A stretch of 64,000 nucleotides of DNA. Source: Thermococcus guaymasensis DSM 11113. GTDB lineage: Archaea > Methanobacteriota_B > Thermococci > Thermococcales > Thermococcaceae. How positions within the stretch are numbered: position 1 is the first letter of the stretch; every line of letters begins with the position of its first letter. A model generated the notes under the pieces. It saw nothing but the letters and a program-made list of their open reading frames with translations, was not told the DNA's origin and made no database searches. The translations under genes and the position numbers were made by a program. The DNA lies in assembly GCF_000816105.1 (NCBI RefSeq), contig NZ_CP007140.1, positions 1,576,388 to 1,640,387 of the forward strand. Reading direction: 5' to 3'. Positions 17,985 through 27,782 of the stretch are shown in pieces.

Positions 17985-19835
17985 TCAACTCAGCGTCTTG
18001 ACCACGAAGGCGAGCAGATCGGTAAGCTCTCTTGCCCTCGTCTCAGGCGAAGCGCCCATGTGTCCGCTCTTGGTCTCGACGCGGAGGTAGACGGGCGCGC
18101 CTATCTCCTTCAGTTTCATGAAGAACTTGAAAGCGTGGGCCGGGTGGACGCGGTCGTCGTGGAGGCCGGTGTAGATGAGCGTTGGAGGATACTTTTTCTT
18201 AGGGTCAACGTTGTGGTACGGGCTGTACTTCAGCAGGAACTCCCTGTCCTCCGGGTCGTCGGGGTTTCCGTACTCCGGAATCCAGACACTGCCAATGTAG
18301 AGCTTGTGGAAGCGGAGCATGTCGATGACGGGGTAGCCTATCAGCGCGGCGTCCATGACGTCCGGCCGCTGGGTGAGAGTGGCCGAAACCAGAAGCCCGC
18401 CGTTGCTCCTGCCCCATGCCGCCACCTTGTAGCCCTCGGCCTTAAGCTTGCTGAGAACGGCTATAAAGTCGTCGAAGACGTTTTGCTTGTTCTCCCTCAT
18501 TCCAGCGCGATGCCACTCCTCGCCGTACTCGCTTCCACCGCGCAGGTTTGCCATGGCAAAGGTTCCCCCGCGCTTTATGAAGGGAACCGCCTGCGGGAAG
18601 AACCTTGGGGTTAATGAGATGTTGAAGCCACCGTAGCCAAAGACCCAGGCCTTCTTCTCGTCCCTCTCGCCCTTGACGAGGAAGTAGTGGATTTTAGTTC
18701 CGTCCTTCGAGACCGCGAAGTCCTCTTCAACATTGAAGTTCCCCTCAACTTCCTGCCCCTCGACAAGCTTAAGCTCACCGTCGAACTCGTAGAGCCTGTA
18801 AGGGACGGTGAAGCTCTCGTAGCGGAGTAAGACCTTCTTCCCGTCGGTGTCGAGCGGATAGACGCTGCCCGGAAGGTCAAACGTTACTTCATCCAGCTTC
18901 TCCCCGTCTAAGGAATAGACCTCAAGCCTGTAGCTCGCGTGGACGAGCCTGCCGGCGAGGATTTTTCCATTCACAATAACCGCCCACTCCAGCGGGAACT
19001 TACCTTCGGGGATTATCTCCCTGACTTCTTCGTCTTTCACTGCAATGACCTTTCCAAGCCCTCTCCCTTCCTTCGTGAGGAGGTAGATGGTGTCGTCAAT
19101 GACATCTATGGGTTGGACTGGGACCTCTGCGGAGTAAACCCTCTCCCACTTCTCGGGCTCATCTATCGGGCCCACGTAGATTTCCGCGCTGTTCCATCCG
19201 AAGGTAACAGTGAGGATTGCCCACTTTCCATCGGTGCTCTTTCCAAACCCGAGAAAGTAGCCAGAGCCAAGGCCCTCGCCAAAGACCATTTTTTCGCAGT
19301 TCTTATCCTTCCAGAAGAGCCTCACTGCCGGGGCCTTGACACCGTCGGGCGTTTCGCCGTGTCTGTAGAAACGGGAGAAGTAGTACCCGTTTTCAAGGAA
19401 GGTAATGTTCCACACTGAAGGCTTGAGCTCCTCAATGAGTTCGCCGGTTTCGAGGTCTATAATCCTCGTTATGCCCTCATCTGCCCCGCCTATCGAGAAG
19501 CTGTATGCGAGGAGCTTTCCTTTCTTGTCCGTAGTGAACCCCTGGAGGAGAACCTCGTCGTGGAGCTCCTTCTCAAGGGCTTTAGAGTCAACTATAATCT
19601 CTCCGCCGAGCCACCTGATGAGCTGCCTGTCCTTCTCCTTGTACATCGCGATTACTCCCTTCTCTGTGAGCCTCCCGGAGTGGAGCGTCGGCATCGAGTA
19701 GTACTCCCAGACCTCGGGGAAGAGTTTATCGCTCAGCTCTCCGATGAACTCTCTAAATCGCTTGTTCTCCTCTTCGACGAGCTTCAGAACGCGCTCGTCC
19801 TTCAGGTTCTCCGCCCAGATGTAAGGATCCTCCAT
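17985..19835 (-). CDS. Prolyl oligopeptidase (prolyl endopeptidase, S9A)
   Basis: Cytoplasmic serine peptidase that cleaves short peptides after proline; 616 residues, the same length as the characterised Pyrococcus furiosus enzyme. An N-terminal beta-propeller (about 60-370) gates a C-terminal alpha/beta-hydrolase domain. The nucleophile is Ser477 in AAWGRSNGGLL; the acid lies in YTGLHDDRVHP and the His in KSGHMGASPE. ATG at 19835 is chosen because MEDPYIWAENL matches the family start; the longer frame to 19868 is unlikely. It faces the MATE pair convergently, two bases apart. Confidence 0.96.
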   Translation of the reverse strand: MEDPYIWAENLKDERVLKLVEEENKRFREFIGELSDKLFPEVWEYYSMPTLHSGRLTEKGVIAMYKEKDRQLIRWLGGEIIVDSKALEKELHDEVLLQGFTTDKKGKLLAYSFSIGGADEGITRIIDLETGELIEELKPSVWNITFLENGYYFSRFYRHGETPDGVKAPAVRLFWKDKNCEKMVFGEGLGSGYFLGFGKSTDGKWAILTVTFGWNSAEIYVGPIDEPEKWERVYSAEVPVQPIDVIDDTIYLLTKEGRGLGKVIAVKDEEVREIIPEGKFPLEWAVIVNGKILAGRLVHASYRLEVYSLDGEKLDEVTFDLPGSVYPLDTDGKKVLLRYESFTVPYRLYEFDGELKLVEGQEVEGNFNVEEDFAVSKDGTKIHYFLVKGERDEKKAWVFGYGGFNISLTPRFFPQAVPFIKRGGTFAMANLRGGSEYGEEWHRAGMRENKQNVFDDFIAVLSKLKAEGYKVAAWGRSNGGLLVSATLTQRPDVMDAALIGYPVIDMLRFHKLYIGSVWIPEYGNPDDPEDREFLLKYSPYHNVDPKKKYPPTLIYTGLHDDRVHPAHAFKFFMKLKEIGAPVYLRVETKSGHMGASPETRARELTDLLAFVVKTLS

Positions 19836-19881
19836 GAAAATCACCGTCTTAACGTTAGTACAGAACATATAAAAGGGTTGC

Positions 19882-20529
19882 TCAGAGGCGCATCAGAAGC
19901 ACCTTTTGTTTGGCTATGTCTATGAGCGCGTAGTAACCCCTGAAGAGTGGGCCTGGGTTGACGACGAGGGTGCCACTTATCATGTCCACGCCCCTCGCCT
20001 CATGGATGTGGCCTGTCACTACTAATGGCGGTCTATTTTCTTCGATGAACCTCCTTAGGGCCTTACTCCCAACGTGGAGGCCCGAGCGGGTTAGGTCTAC
20101 CTTTGTTCCGTATGGGGGGGTGTGGGACAGGATAATGTCACCTGGACGGTAGTTCCTTTTGAGGATGTCCTCAATCTCCTCTTCCCTCAGCTCCCATATT
20201 GTGTTAAAGGGCGTGATATTAGACCCACCTATACCCACTATCCCGACCCCTTCAACTTCGACCCTCCGGTTGTGTGCACTTACGCCAAGTCTTTCTAGGT
20301 ACTCCGGGACGTCCCGTCCATCGCAATTGCCGTGAACTGCTATAACTGGAATTCTGAGATCAAGGAGGGGCTCTAGGACTCTCTCTGCTTCCCGGGAAGT
20401 TCCGAAGTTCGTAACGTCCCCTGCTATTAAGACCACGTCAGGTTTCTTCTCCATGTCCTTTATTTTTTCTGCCAGCTTCCATGAGGCCCTAGAGTCACCG
20501 TGGACATCGGTCACTGCAATCATCGGCAT
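19882..20529 (-). CDS. Calcineurin-type metallophosphoesterase
   Basis: A 215-residue protein with the complete two-metal phosphoesterase signature: DVHG (8-11), GDVTNF (about 38-43), GNCDG (about 68-72), SHTPPYGTKVD and GHIHEARG near the C-terminus. Such enzymes hydrolyse phosphomono- or diesters, and this subgroup (YfcE/MJ0936-like) often shows phosphodiesterase activity on small substrates. The physiological target is unknown. It is 46 bases upstream of the prolyl oligopeptidase start and may share its transcript. The start has a GAGGGATG site. Confidence 0.88.
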   Translation of the reverse strand: MPMIAVTDVHGDSRASWKLAEKIKDMEKKPDVVLIAGDVTNFGTSREAERVLEPLLDLRIPVIAVHGNCDGRDVPEYLERLGVSAHNRRVEVEGVGIVGIGGSNITPFNTIWELREEEIEDILKRNYRPGDIILSHTPPYGTKVDLTRSGLHVGSKALRRFIEENRPPLVVTGHIHEARGVDMISGTLVVNPGPLFRGYYALIDIAKQKVLLMRL

Positions 20530-20619
20530 TTTTCATCCCTCCAAATTTGTTCCACTCCCCACAATCCTTTTATATTTTCGGACTAGTTTTAATTCCAGAT
20601 TCCCTTCGAGGTGATCAAA

Positions 20620-22104
20620 ATGAGGAAGATGTCAACCCTGATGGCACTTTTAATAACGGGTTACGTTCTGGGAGTACTAAACTTTTTACTGATGCCGAAG
20701 TACTACATTGCCTTTGGTCTCAAGGGGTTCGTTCTCTCGCTCGGGGCCCTTGCCATAGGCCTTGTACTGATTTACAGTGAGTTCGAGGCAACGAGAAGAA
20801 CACGTTATTTGATTCACGAGTTCATGGTAAAGGTCTCAAGGCTCCCTGCGGTTACTATAATCCTGCTGATGTTCCTAATGTTGCTCGGAGCGGTGAACCT
20901 CTACTACTCCGGATTTGCCCTTCTCAAACTCTTGAACACAAGTACAACGGTCCTTCCGATCATTCTCTTGATGATAATAGCCCTGATATGGCTGTTTTTG
21001 ATAATACTAAGAGGCCGTTCCGTTGAGTTCATAGGAGCCCTCGCCGTGCTGTTCATAGTATTCGCATTCATCTCGCTTTTCCTCATGAGGGGACAGGTTT
21101 ATGACTTTGTTACGAGCGACACTGCGTTGGAGCAACTTAATTCATACAGAGACGCGGTATTCTCGTTTGACCACTCCCTCACAGTGAAGGGTGTCGTGCT
21201 GATGCTCACCACGGTCTTGCTGAGCCTCGGTCTTGGAGCGGGAGTGTACTACGTCCTTGGAAGCTTTGCCCCCTCCGAGATGGACTTCAAAAAGCTGCTT
21301 GCGGTTATAGTTCTCCTTCAGATACTGCTGAGCTTCACGGCGGCTTTTACTACCGTCTATTCAATTGGAGCCGCCTATCAGAGTTACGAGAACAACCAGG
21401 TTAGGTTTAAGCAGGTTCGTGCAGAGCTCCAGAACATACTCCTTAATCAAAGCCAAGACCCCAGCTCATCAGAGGCAGCCATGGAAAAATACCGCCAACT
21501 CCAGGGTGTCCTCAATGAAATTAATCAAACCCTCAACAACTTCCACAAAGTCCAGAGATACGCAAGCGTTGGCGATGAAAACCCGATCGAGGCCATTGAA
21601 ACGTTTTACCTTATCCCGGACATAATCCGTGAGAGCGGCATTAGGGGAAGCTCAGCAATAATCTTCCTGCTTATGGGATCGATTTTCCTTGCGGGATTTA
21701 CGACACTCATAGTGCTCGTTGAAATCGGAGCGCAAACCTCAATAGAAGCCTTCCAGATGAGCAGAAACGTTGGTGTCTCGTTCATCAGTGGGATCATCTT
21801 CGTACTGTCGGCAGCCATGATAGTGAGCGACATAAAAGTGATGCTGCTCTCTGCGGTACTGAGTGTTGGCGGGCTGGTGATAGCCCTAGAGGGGGTGCCC
21901 CTCTTGGTGGGGGTTTCTCCAGTGGATAAGAGACCAATAATGGTTGGGGTTGCGGTCTCGGTGTTAATCGGCCTGCTGACTCTGTGGACGATGCTCGGCT
22001 TCCCAGACTCTTACGTGAAGCTGGGTGTTGTAGTGGGGTTGCTTCTCCTCCTGCCACTAATCTTCAACAACTACCTGATGGTGGGCTCAAGGAGCGGGCG
22101 CTGA
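20620..22104 (+). CDS. Polytopic membrane protein of unknown function
   Basis: A 494-residue protein with several hydrophobic helices in the first 240 residues, a soluble, helical and glutamine-rich stretch at about 255-345 (RFKQVRAELQNILLNQSQDP), and further helices to the C-terminus. No catalytic motif or transporter signature is recognised. ATG at 20620 follows GAGGTGAT at a good distance, so it is preferred to the upstream codon at 20611. It stands alone, divergent from the phosphoesterase and upstream of aIF5A. Confidence 0.8.
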   Translation: MRKMSTLMALLITGYVLGVLNFLLMPKYYIAFGLKGFVLSLGALAIGLVLIYSEFEATRRTRYLIHEFMVKVSRLPAVTIILLMFLMLLGAVNLYYSGFALLKLLNTSTTVLPIILLMIIALIWLFLIILRGRSVEFIGALAVLFIVFAFISLFLMRGQVYDFVTSDTALEQLNSYRDAVFSFDHSLTVKGVVLMLTTVLLSLGLGAGVYYVLGSFAPSEMDFKKLLAVIVLLQILLSFTAAFTTVYSIGAAYQSYENNQVRFKQVRAELQNILLNQSQDPSSSEAAMEKYRQLQGVLNEINQTLNNFHKVQRYASVGDENPIEAIETFYLIPDIIRESGIRGSSAIIFLLMGSIFLAGFTTLIVLVEIGAQTSIEAFQMSRNVGVSFISGIIFVLSAAMIVSDIKVMLLSAVLSVGGLVIALEGVPLLVGVSPVDKRPIMVGVAVSVLIGLLTLWTMLGFPDSYVKLGVVVGLLLLLPLIFNNYLMVGSRSGR

Positions 22105-22172
22105 GCCCTTCAAAAATTTTTTAAATGGCCTCTCAGAGTTTGGATAGAACGCTTATAGGGAGGTATGTGAAG

Positions 22173-22583
22173 ATGGGAGACAAGACCAAAGTTCAGGTCA
22201 GCAAGCTCAAGCCTGGAAGGTACATAATTATTGACGATGAGCCATGCAGAATCGTCAACGTGACGGTTTCCTCGCCCGGAAAGCACGGTTCCGCCAAGGC
22301 AAGGATTGAGGCCGTTGGAATCTTCGATGGAAAGGTCAGGAGCATCGTTAAGCCGACCAGCGCTGAAGTCGAGGTTCCGATCATCGACAAGCGCGTTGGT
22401 CAGGTCATCTCCATAACCCCGGACACAGTCCAGATCATGGACATGGAGACCTACGAGCTCTACGACGTCCCGATAGAGAGTGGCGTTGAAGATGAAGTCA
22501 AGGATCAGCTCAAGGAAGGCATCACCGTCGAGTACTGGGAGACCCTTGGCAGGATTCAGATCAAGAAGGTCAGGGGCGAGTGA
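22173..22583 (+). CDS. eif5a: Translation initiation factor aIF5A
   Basis: Archaeal homologue of eIF5A/EF-P, which relieves ribosome stalling; 136 residues. The hypusination site Lys37 is in [12 protein letters not shown], followed by the OB-fold C-terminal domain. ATG at 22173 has a GGGAGGT site ahead of it; the longer frame from 22125 would add an untypical N-terminus. TATA-like TTTTTTAAAT lies near 22117. The enzyme that starts the modification of Lys37, deoxyhypusine synthase, is encoded at 39514-40524 in this window. Confidence 0.96.
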   Translation: MGDKTKVQVSKLKPGRYIIIDDEPCRIVNVTVSSPGKHGSAKARIEAVGIFDGKVRSIVKPTSAEVEVPIIDKRVGQVISITPDTVQIMDMETYELYDVPIESGVEDEVKDQLKEGITVEYWETLGRIQIKKVRGE

Positions 22584-22650
22584 GCCCCTCTTTTTCTCGC
22601 TTCTTCAGAAAGCCTTAAATATCAATGCTTCTTTTATCGTTTAGATCGAT

Positions 22651-24045
22651 ATGGAAGAGAGCCTGAGAAAGAGACTGTGGTCTCTGGCGTGGCCCGCAAT
22701 AGTTGGCAACATTTCCCAGACTCTGCTCAACCTAGTGGATACTTTGATGGTCGGACACGTAAGCGTGATAGCTGTGGGGGCAGTTGGACTGGGCGGACAG
22801 ATAAGCTGGTTCATGTTTCCCATAATGATGGCGGTCTCTGTCGGGACGCTCGCCCTCGTTGCCAGGTTTGTGGGTGCCAAGGACTTTGGAAAAGCGGAAC
22901 TCGTCCTGGAACAGAGTCTCTACCTGTCGTTTCTTCTGGGCATTCCTGTGTTCCTCTTCGGCTGGTTCCTTGGAGATGACGTCCTGAGGATAATGGGCGC
23001 GGAAGGAGAAACCCTCAGCATCGCCTATTCCTACCTCAAAGTGCTTTTTCTGTTCTATCCCATAAGATTTGTTGGATTCACGTTCTTCTCGGCCCTTAGG
23101 GGTGCAGGGGACACCAAAACCCCAATGAAGTTAGGGGTGTTGATGAACGTCACAAACGCAGTTTTTGATTATCTCCTCATCTACGGCAAGCTCGGCTTTC
23201 CACGCCTCGGCCCGGTTGGTGCGGCCTGGGCATCCGGAATCGGAATAACCCTTTCTTTCTTAGTGGGGTTCTTCCTGCTGATCTCAGGCAGACTCGTTCT
23301 TCACTTCAGGCCGAGCTGGCAGTTTGATCCGTCCATAATAGAGCGGATCCTCCGGATCGGCGTTCCGGCACTGGTGGAACGCGGGCTCTTCAGCTTCTAC
23401 AACTTCCTTTACATGACGATAGTCACAAGGTTCGGCAGCGTTGCACTCAGCGCCCACCAGATAGGCCTCAGGATAGAGAGCATAGCCTACATGCCGGCCT
23501 TTGGGTTCAACGTTGCCGCCTCTGCGCTGGTTGGTCAGAATCTTGGAGCAAAGAGGCCCGATCTGGCCGAGAAAACAGTGAAGGAAGCCCTCAAAATGGT
23601 GACTGTATTCATGAGCGTCATGGCGGCCGTTCTAATTCTGTTCCCGCGCTACCTCGTCATGCCGTTCCTCAAACCGGACGACCCGAACTATTCGGAAGTT
23701 CTACGGCTTGCGAGCGTATACCTGATGATCGTCGGGATAAGTGAGATCCCGCTCGGGTGGGTCTTCGTCTTAAGCGGCGCCCTTAGGGGAGCGGGCGACA
23801 CAAAGAGCCCGATGTACGTTACTGCAGTCAGCAAGCTGCTCTTCAGGATTCTCCCAGCCTATCTCCTTGGATTCGGTTTTGAGGTACCCAGCTTCAAAGT
23901 TCTGGGCTTTACCTTCCCGGGCTTTACCTTCGAGGGAATGGGCGTCATAGCCGCGTGGGTAGCTATGAGCCTTGAAACGTTCACGAGTGCCGCGATGTAC
24001 TGGTGGATATTCAGAAGGGGACGCTGGAAGTACGTCAAGGTCTGA
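22651..24045 (+). CDS. MATE family efflux transporter (third copy)
   Basis: A 464-residue MATE protein of a different branch from the tandem pair. It starts MEESLRKRLWSLAWPAIVGN and has NLVDTLMVGHVSVIAVGAVG in helix 1. The internal repeats are RGAGDTKTPMKLG and RGAGDTKSPMYVT. It lacks the KIQxMRxQILNGPI amino end of the other two. Its 3' end overlaps the convergent MutS-like gene by 11 bases. Confidence 0.92.
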   Translation: MEESLRKRLWSLAWPAIVGNISQTLLNLVDTLMVGHVSVIAVGAVGLGGQISWFMFPIMMAVSVGTLALVARFVGAKDFGKAELVLEQSLYLSFLLGIPVFLFGWFLGDDVLRIMGAEGETLSIAYSYLKVLFLFYPIRFVGFTFFSALRGAGDTKTPMKLGVLMNVTNAVFDYLLIYGKLGFPRLGPVGAAWASGIGITLSFLVGFFLLISGRLVLHFRPSWQFDPSIIERILRIGVPALVERGLFSFYNFLYMTIVTRFGSVALSAHQIGLRIESIAYMPAFGFNVAASALVGQNLGAKRPDLAEKTVKEALKMVTVFMSVMAAVLILFPRYLVMPFLKPDDPNYSEVLRLASVYLMIVGISEIPLGWVFVLSGALRGAGDTKSPMYVTAVSKLLFRILPAYLLGFGFEVPSFKVLGFTFPGFTFEGMGVIAAWVAMSLETFTSAAMYWWIFRRGRWKYVKV

Positions 24046-25762
24046 AGGCCCGCAGAATCTTCTCGAATATCTCCCTTTCGACCCCTCCCCTCTTCCGGGC
24101 AAGCCTCTCCACTATGAGCTCCGGAGTGCTCCTGCCGATCCTCCCGAAGCGCGGCTGTCTGTCCACCACCAAGTTCAGCTGTTCGTCGAGTCCCTTGGCC
24201 TCTATCCCGTCCACCCTGGCGAAGGGGAGCTCTTTCTTCAGATCCTCGCCGAGGTGGGACACTATGACCACGTAAAAACCCTTCTCATGGGCTATCTTCA
24301 GGAGTTCGCCGATGATCTTCACGGCGGCACCGGGCTCTGTTATTGCCTCGAACTCGTCTATAAGTATTAGCTTCTTTCCGCTTCCCCGGAGAGCCCTAAC
24401 GAATGAGCGGAGGGCAGTTTCAAAGGCTCCTGCACCATAGACACTCCTCTTTCTTCTGAAGAAGAAAACCTCGTCGAGGGGTTCGAGCCAGGCCCTCTCA
24501 GCTGGGACTGGGAAGCCCATGTGGAAGAGCACCTCGATCTGCGTTATCAACTCAAGAAGGCTCGTTTTTCCACCGCTGTTTGCCCCCGTTAAAATGACCA
24601 CCCCCTCACCGGAAACGTTCTCTGAGCCAGGGGCATTGAAGGCAGGGGGCTTTGCCCCAACCACGTAGCTGACCGGCTGGGGATTCTCAATGAACAGGTG
24701 CCTTCCCCCTATAAATGCTACTCCTCCCCTCCAGAGTTCAGGGAAGGAGAAGCCCTTTGTGAAATCCTTAACGGCCCTCAAAAAGTCGAGCTCTTTAACC
24801 GATTCGAGCTCCTTCCGAAGTTCAGGAAGGAGGGGGGCAATCCTCTCAAGGATCTTCCTGCTTCTCAGGTAAAGCTCTACCTTGAGTTCCCTCTCAAGTT
24901 CCCGATAGAGCGCCTCGATACGCTCCGGGAGAGCCCTTATTGGATAGACTTCCTCGCGGGAGAACAGCTCAACAGTGATCCCAAGCCTTTTGGCCAGCCC
25001 TTCTTCGGCTTCGTTGATGAGCTCCAGGATCTCACCCTCTATCTCCCCGAAGTGCCTGAATATCGCCTCATAATTGCCCGCCCTCAGCTCGCTCAGAAAA
25101 GAAACGAGGTCTTTTCCGGTGAGTGTAAGGCTAAAGCTCTCCAGTTTTTTGGAGATCTTTTCGTTGAGCTCCTTCTCCTTTTCCGCCACGAGTTCATCGA
25201 GGCTCTCAAGAACTCTTCTCCTTTCCATGACCTCCTTGAGCGGGGCGAGCTCGCGCAGGATTTCCCGGGCGACGCTCTCCCTTCCGAGGCTCTCCCCTAT
25301 CCTCGCCAGGGCCTCCAACGTTTCCCGGTTCTCCCACAGGGGCAGGACGTAGAGCTCGGGTGCTATCTGGGAGGGGAGGAGCTCAACGTCGATGCCGTAA
25401 CCAACGGTGCTGAGAACGATATGATACTCATCAGACTCGACGGGCTCTGTGGTGACCTCACACAAACCGAGCCCCTCGACACTTTCCAACTCACTCGCAT
25501 CGACTACCAGCACTCTGTCGTGGAGGTACTCCCTCCTAAAACGGATCGGCTTCACCCTGGCTATGTACTCCCCGATACCCTCCTTGATGAGGGGGAGCTT
25601 TTCTCGGAAGTACTCCTGTCTCCTCAGTATCTCCTCAGGATCGGAGGTGGGTTCGAATTTCTCAAGAAGGGTCGAACTCTCCGGGAGGACCGTCCTTCTC
25701 CTTATCTCCTCCTTTATCGCCCGCAATATTGCCCTGGCTTCTGAGTTGAGTTTCAGCTTCAT
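24035..25762 (-). CDS. MutS-family ATPase without mismatch-recognition domain
   Basis: A 575-residue archaeal MutS-related ATPase. The N-terminal half is helical and charged (lever/core-like, about 1-360). The C-terminal ABC-type ATPase has Walker A TGANSGGKTS (about 395-404), a signature-like region, Walker B KKLILIDEFEAIT, and the H-loop VIVSHLGE. The MutS mismatch-binding domain I and the MutS2 Smr nuclease domain are both absent. Role in recombination or repair is inferred from the family only. The last bases overlap the facing MATE gene. Confidence 0.87.
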   Translation of the reverse strand: MKLKLNSEARAILRAIKEEIRRRTVLPESSTLLEKFEPTSDPEEILRRQEYFREKLPLIKEGIGEYIARVKPIRFRREYLHDRVLVVDASELESVEGLGLCEVTTEPVESDEYHIVLSTVGYGIDVELLPSQIAPELYVLPLWENRETLEALARIGESLGRESVAREILRELAPLKEVMERRRVLESLDELVAEKEKELNEKISKKLESFSLTLTGKDLVSFLSELRAGNYEAIFRHFGEIEGEILELINEAEEGLAKRLGITVELFSREEVYPIRALPERIEALYRELERELKVELYLRSRKILERIAPLLPELRKELESVKELDFLRAVKDFTKGFSFPELWRGGVAFIGGRHLFIENPQPVSYVVGAKPPAFNAPGSENVSGEGVVILTGANSGGKTSLLELITQIEVLFHMGFPVPAERAWLEPLDEVFFFRRKRSVYGAGAFETALRSFVRALRGSGKKLILIDEFEAITEPGAAVKIIGELLKIAHEKGFYVVIVSHLGEDLKKELPFARVDGIEAKGLDEQLNLVVDRQPRFGRIGRSTPELIVERLARKRGGVEREIFEKILRAFRP

Positions 25763-25793
25763 CGTTAAAAGGACGGGAAAAGGGATAAAAAGT

Positions 25794-27101
25794 TTATCCG
25801 CCGAAGAGCCAGGTTACGGCCTCACCAAAGTGCTTCCCCCAGTAAAGCTCGTTGTGTTCTCCACCCGCCTCAACAACGGCTTTGAGGTTTTCTCCCTCGA
25901 CGTATCCCTTTTCCTTCAGGATCTCAACAATCTTGAGGTTGTCCTCTGCTATTTTCTCCGGGTTGCTCCCTTCGGAGGTTCCCCAGTAGATGTAGATTTT
26001 CTCCGGGCCACCAGGAGCGTTCCTTACGAAATCGTAGATCTCCGGATTGAACCAGAAGGCTGAGCTCATCGCTCCAACGTACTTAAAGACGTCGGGATGC
26101 CTGAAGCCGGCGTAGATTGCCATCAGACCGCCGAGCGAAGAGCCCATTATCCCAGTTTCTTCACGTTCTGTTCGGTAGAGGGTGTCAATATACGGCTTGA
26201 GGTTCTCCACTATAAAATCAAGCGTGGCGTTGCCCAGACCACCCCTTCCGTACTCGGTGTTCACCCAGGGCCCATATTCGTCTATCCTCCTCTCCCCACC
26301 GTTGTCAATTCCAACCACTATTATCGAGAACCCCGTTTTGTTGTAGAGCTTTTCAAGGGTCTCGTCCACACCCCACTCTCCCACGAAGGACGTTGCATCA
26401 TCGAAGAGGTTCTGGCCGTCGAACATGTAGAGGACGGGGTACCGCTTCTTCTCGTTTTTGCCGTAGTCCGGTGGAAGGTAGACCCAGATGCGAACCGTCC
26501 TGTTGAGCTGGGAAGAGAACATCTTGAATATCTTCACATTGCCGCTTACCGTGTGAGCGACCCTTTCAACGTGGTCGTGCCAGTTATAGACCCTGAGCTC
26601 GTACACACCTCCCTTCCTGAAAATGAAGTGCCTGCTCGGGATTTCCCCGCCGGAAGGCCCAACTTCCACACTCTCCCATGAGCCCCGCGTAAACTTGAAG
26701 TTTATAACCGTCCCGTACGGAAAGGTGAGGTTTATCGCCCACCTCCCGTCCTGGAGCTTCTGCAGTCTGAAACGTTCATCCTTTGGATTCCAGCCGTTGA
26801 AGTCGCCCGCAATGTAAACGCTGGCGTTCTGGGGCGTGTATTCCGGCACGGAGACGACGAACGTCACGGTTACGTTTTTCTCACCCTGTGGAGGACGCCA
26901 GATGGTTGTTTCGACGCTTGAGGTACTCGAGCCCACACTTGAGGTCATTGGGGTAGTGGTCTTTGAGGGCGAGGATGTTCCCTCTGAGGAGGTCGTGGAT
27001 GAAGCTCCAGTACCGTTCGAGCCTCCGATGCATCCAAGGGACGCGATAAGAAGGATCACGATGAACAGCGTGAGGGCTTTCGTGTTCCTCAACTTCACCA
27101 C
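25794..27101 (-). CDS. Membrane-anchored esterase with N-terminal CBM48-like domain (lipoprotein)
   Basis: A 435-residue secreted protein. The signal sequence ends in a lipobox-like ASLGC (Cys24), suggesting lipid anchoring outside the cell, followed by a Ser/Thr-rich linker (about 27-65). The CBM48/AMPK-type glycogen-binding-like beta domain has VYIAGDFNGWNPKDERFRL (about 96-114). The C-terminal alpha/beta hydrolase of the esterase D / enterochelin esterase group has nucleophile Ser in MGSSLGGLMA and a late His in GGEHNELYWG. The substrate could be a sugar ester or another ester. It is on the opposite strand from MoaC. Confidence 0.85.
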   Translation of the reverse strand: MVKLRNTKALTLFIVILLIASLGCIGGSNGTGASSTTSSEGTSSPSKTTTPMTSSVGSSTSSVETTIWRPPQGEKNVTVTFVVSVPEYTPQNASVYIAGDFNGWNPKDERFRLQKLQDGRWAINLTFPYGTVINFKFTRGSWESVEVGPSGGEIPSRHFIFRKGGVYELRVYNWHDHVERVAHTVSGNVKIFKMFSSQLNRTVRIWVYLPPDYGKNEKKRYPVLYMFDGQNLFDDATSFVGEWGVDETLEKLYNKTGFSIIVVGIDNGGERRIDEYGPWVNTEYGRGGLGNATLDFIVENLKPYIDTLYRTEREETGIMGSSLGGLMAIYAGFRHPDVFKYVGAMSSAFWFNPEIYDFVRNAPGGPEKIYIYWGTSEGSNPEKIAEDNLKIVEILKEKGYVEGENLKAVVEAGGEHNELYWGKHFGEAVTWLFGG

Positions 27102-27181
27102 CGCTCGCAGATTGCCAAAGTTGTTTATAGCGTTAACCCAAAGGTTTTAGTCGAGAGGGACAAACCCATGTGGGTGATAGA

Positions 27182-27646
27182 ATGGAGCTGACCCACGTCG
27201 ATGAACGGGGAGTCAAGATGGTTGAAGTCGGGCACAAAGACGTCGTTTTTCGAAAGGCCGTTGCCAAAGGCAGGATAAAGCTAAAACCGGAGACGATAGA
27301 GCTCATTAAAGCAGGAAAGACCAAGAAGGGAAACGTCATAGCGACGGCTCAGATTGCCGGGATTCTGGCGGTTAAGAAGACGCCCGAGCTGATTCCCCTC
27401 TGCCACCCGATACCCCTCACTGGAGTTGATATCTCATTTGAGTTCGGGGAGGACTACATCGAGGCCACCTGCGAGGTTCGTGCCTACTACAAGACGGGCG
27501 TCGAGATGGAAGCCCTAACAGGTGTAACCGTTGCGCTCCTTACGGTATGGGACATGGTTAAAGCCGTCGAGAAGGACGAGAACGGCCAGTACCCGGTGAC
27601 AAGAATCGAGGACATCCATGTCGTTGAGAAGATTAAACAGAAATGA
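27182..27646 (+). CDS. moaC: Cyclic pyranopterin monophosphate synthase MoaC
   Basis: Second step of molybdopterin (tungstopterin) synthesis: forms cyclic pyranopterin monophosphate from the MoaA product. The 154 residues contain the conserved [11 protein letters not shown] and [20 protein letters not shown], plus [13 protein letters not shown] around the active site. ATG at 27182 follows GTGGGTGAT; a shorter spaced ATG at 27170 is less likely. Thermococcales use the cofactor for tungsten enzymes. No other moa genes are adjacent. Confidence 0.96.
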   Translation: MELTHVDERGVKMVEVGHKDVVFRKAVAKGRIKLKPETIELIKAGKTKKGNVIATAQIAGILAVKKTPELIPLCHPIPLTGVDISFEFGEDYIEATCEVRAYYKTGVEMEALTGVTVALLTVWDMVKAVEKDENGQYPVTRIEDIHVVEKIKQK

Positions 27647-27706
27647 CCAGTTAAGGCTATAAGACTACATTGAGCGCGGCGGTTAAGCTGAAGAAGAATG
27701 AGGCCT

Positions 27707-27747
27707 GCCTCACCAGAGAGGGGTTCAGGAAGGCCCTCCCTAGAGGC
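27707..27747 (+). other. Strong hairpin downstream of moaC
   Basis: GCCTC (27707-27711) pairs with GAGGC (27743-27747), and AGAGAGGG pairs with CCCTCCCT inside it with one G-T, closing an 11-base loop. The plus-strand hairpin is followed by a T-rich stretch (GTTTGATTTTT), so it may terminate moaC transcription. It lies immediately before the TATA-like TTTTTAAG (27754-27761) of tiaS. It could equally be part of a small RNA. Confidence 0.4.
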
Positions 27748-27782
27748 GTTTGATTTTTAAGTCCCCTCTCCATTCTCCAACC

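Noticed and set aside
24698-25744. 348-residue plus-strand frame
   Set aside because: Antisense to the MutS-like ATPase.
27647-27782. C/D box RNA between moaC and tiaS
   Set aside because: A CTGA and an AATGAGG are present but there is no good box C and no correct spacing.
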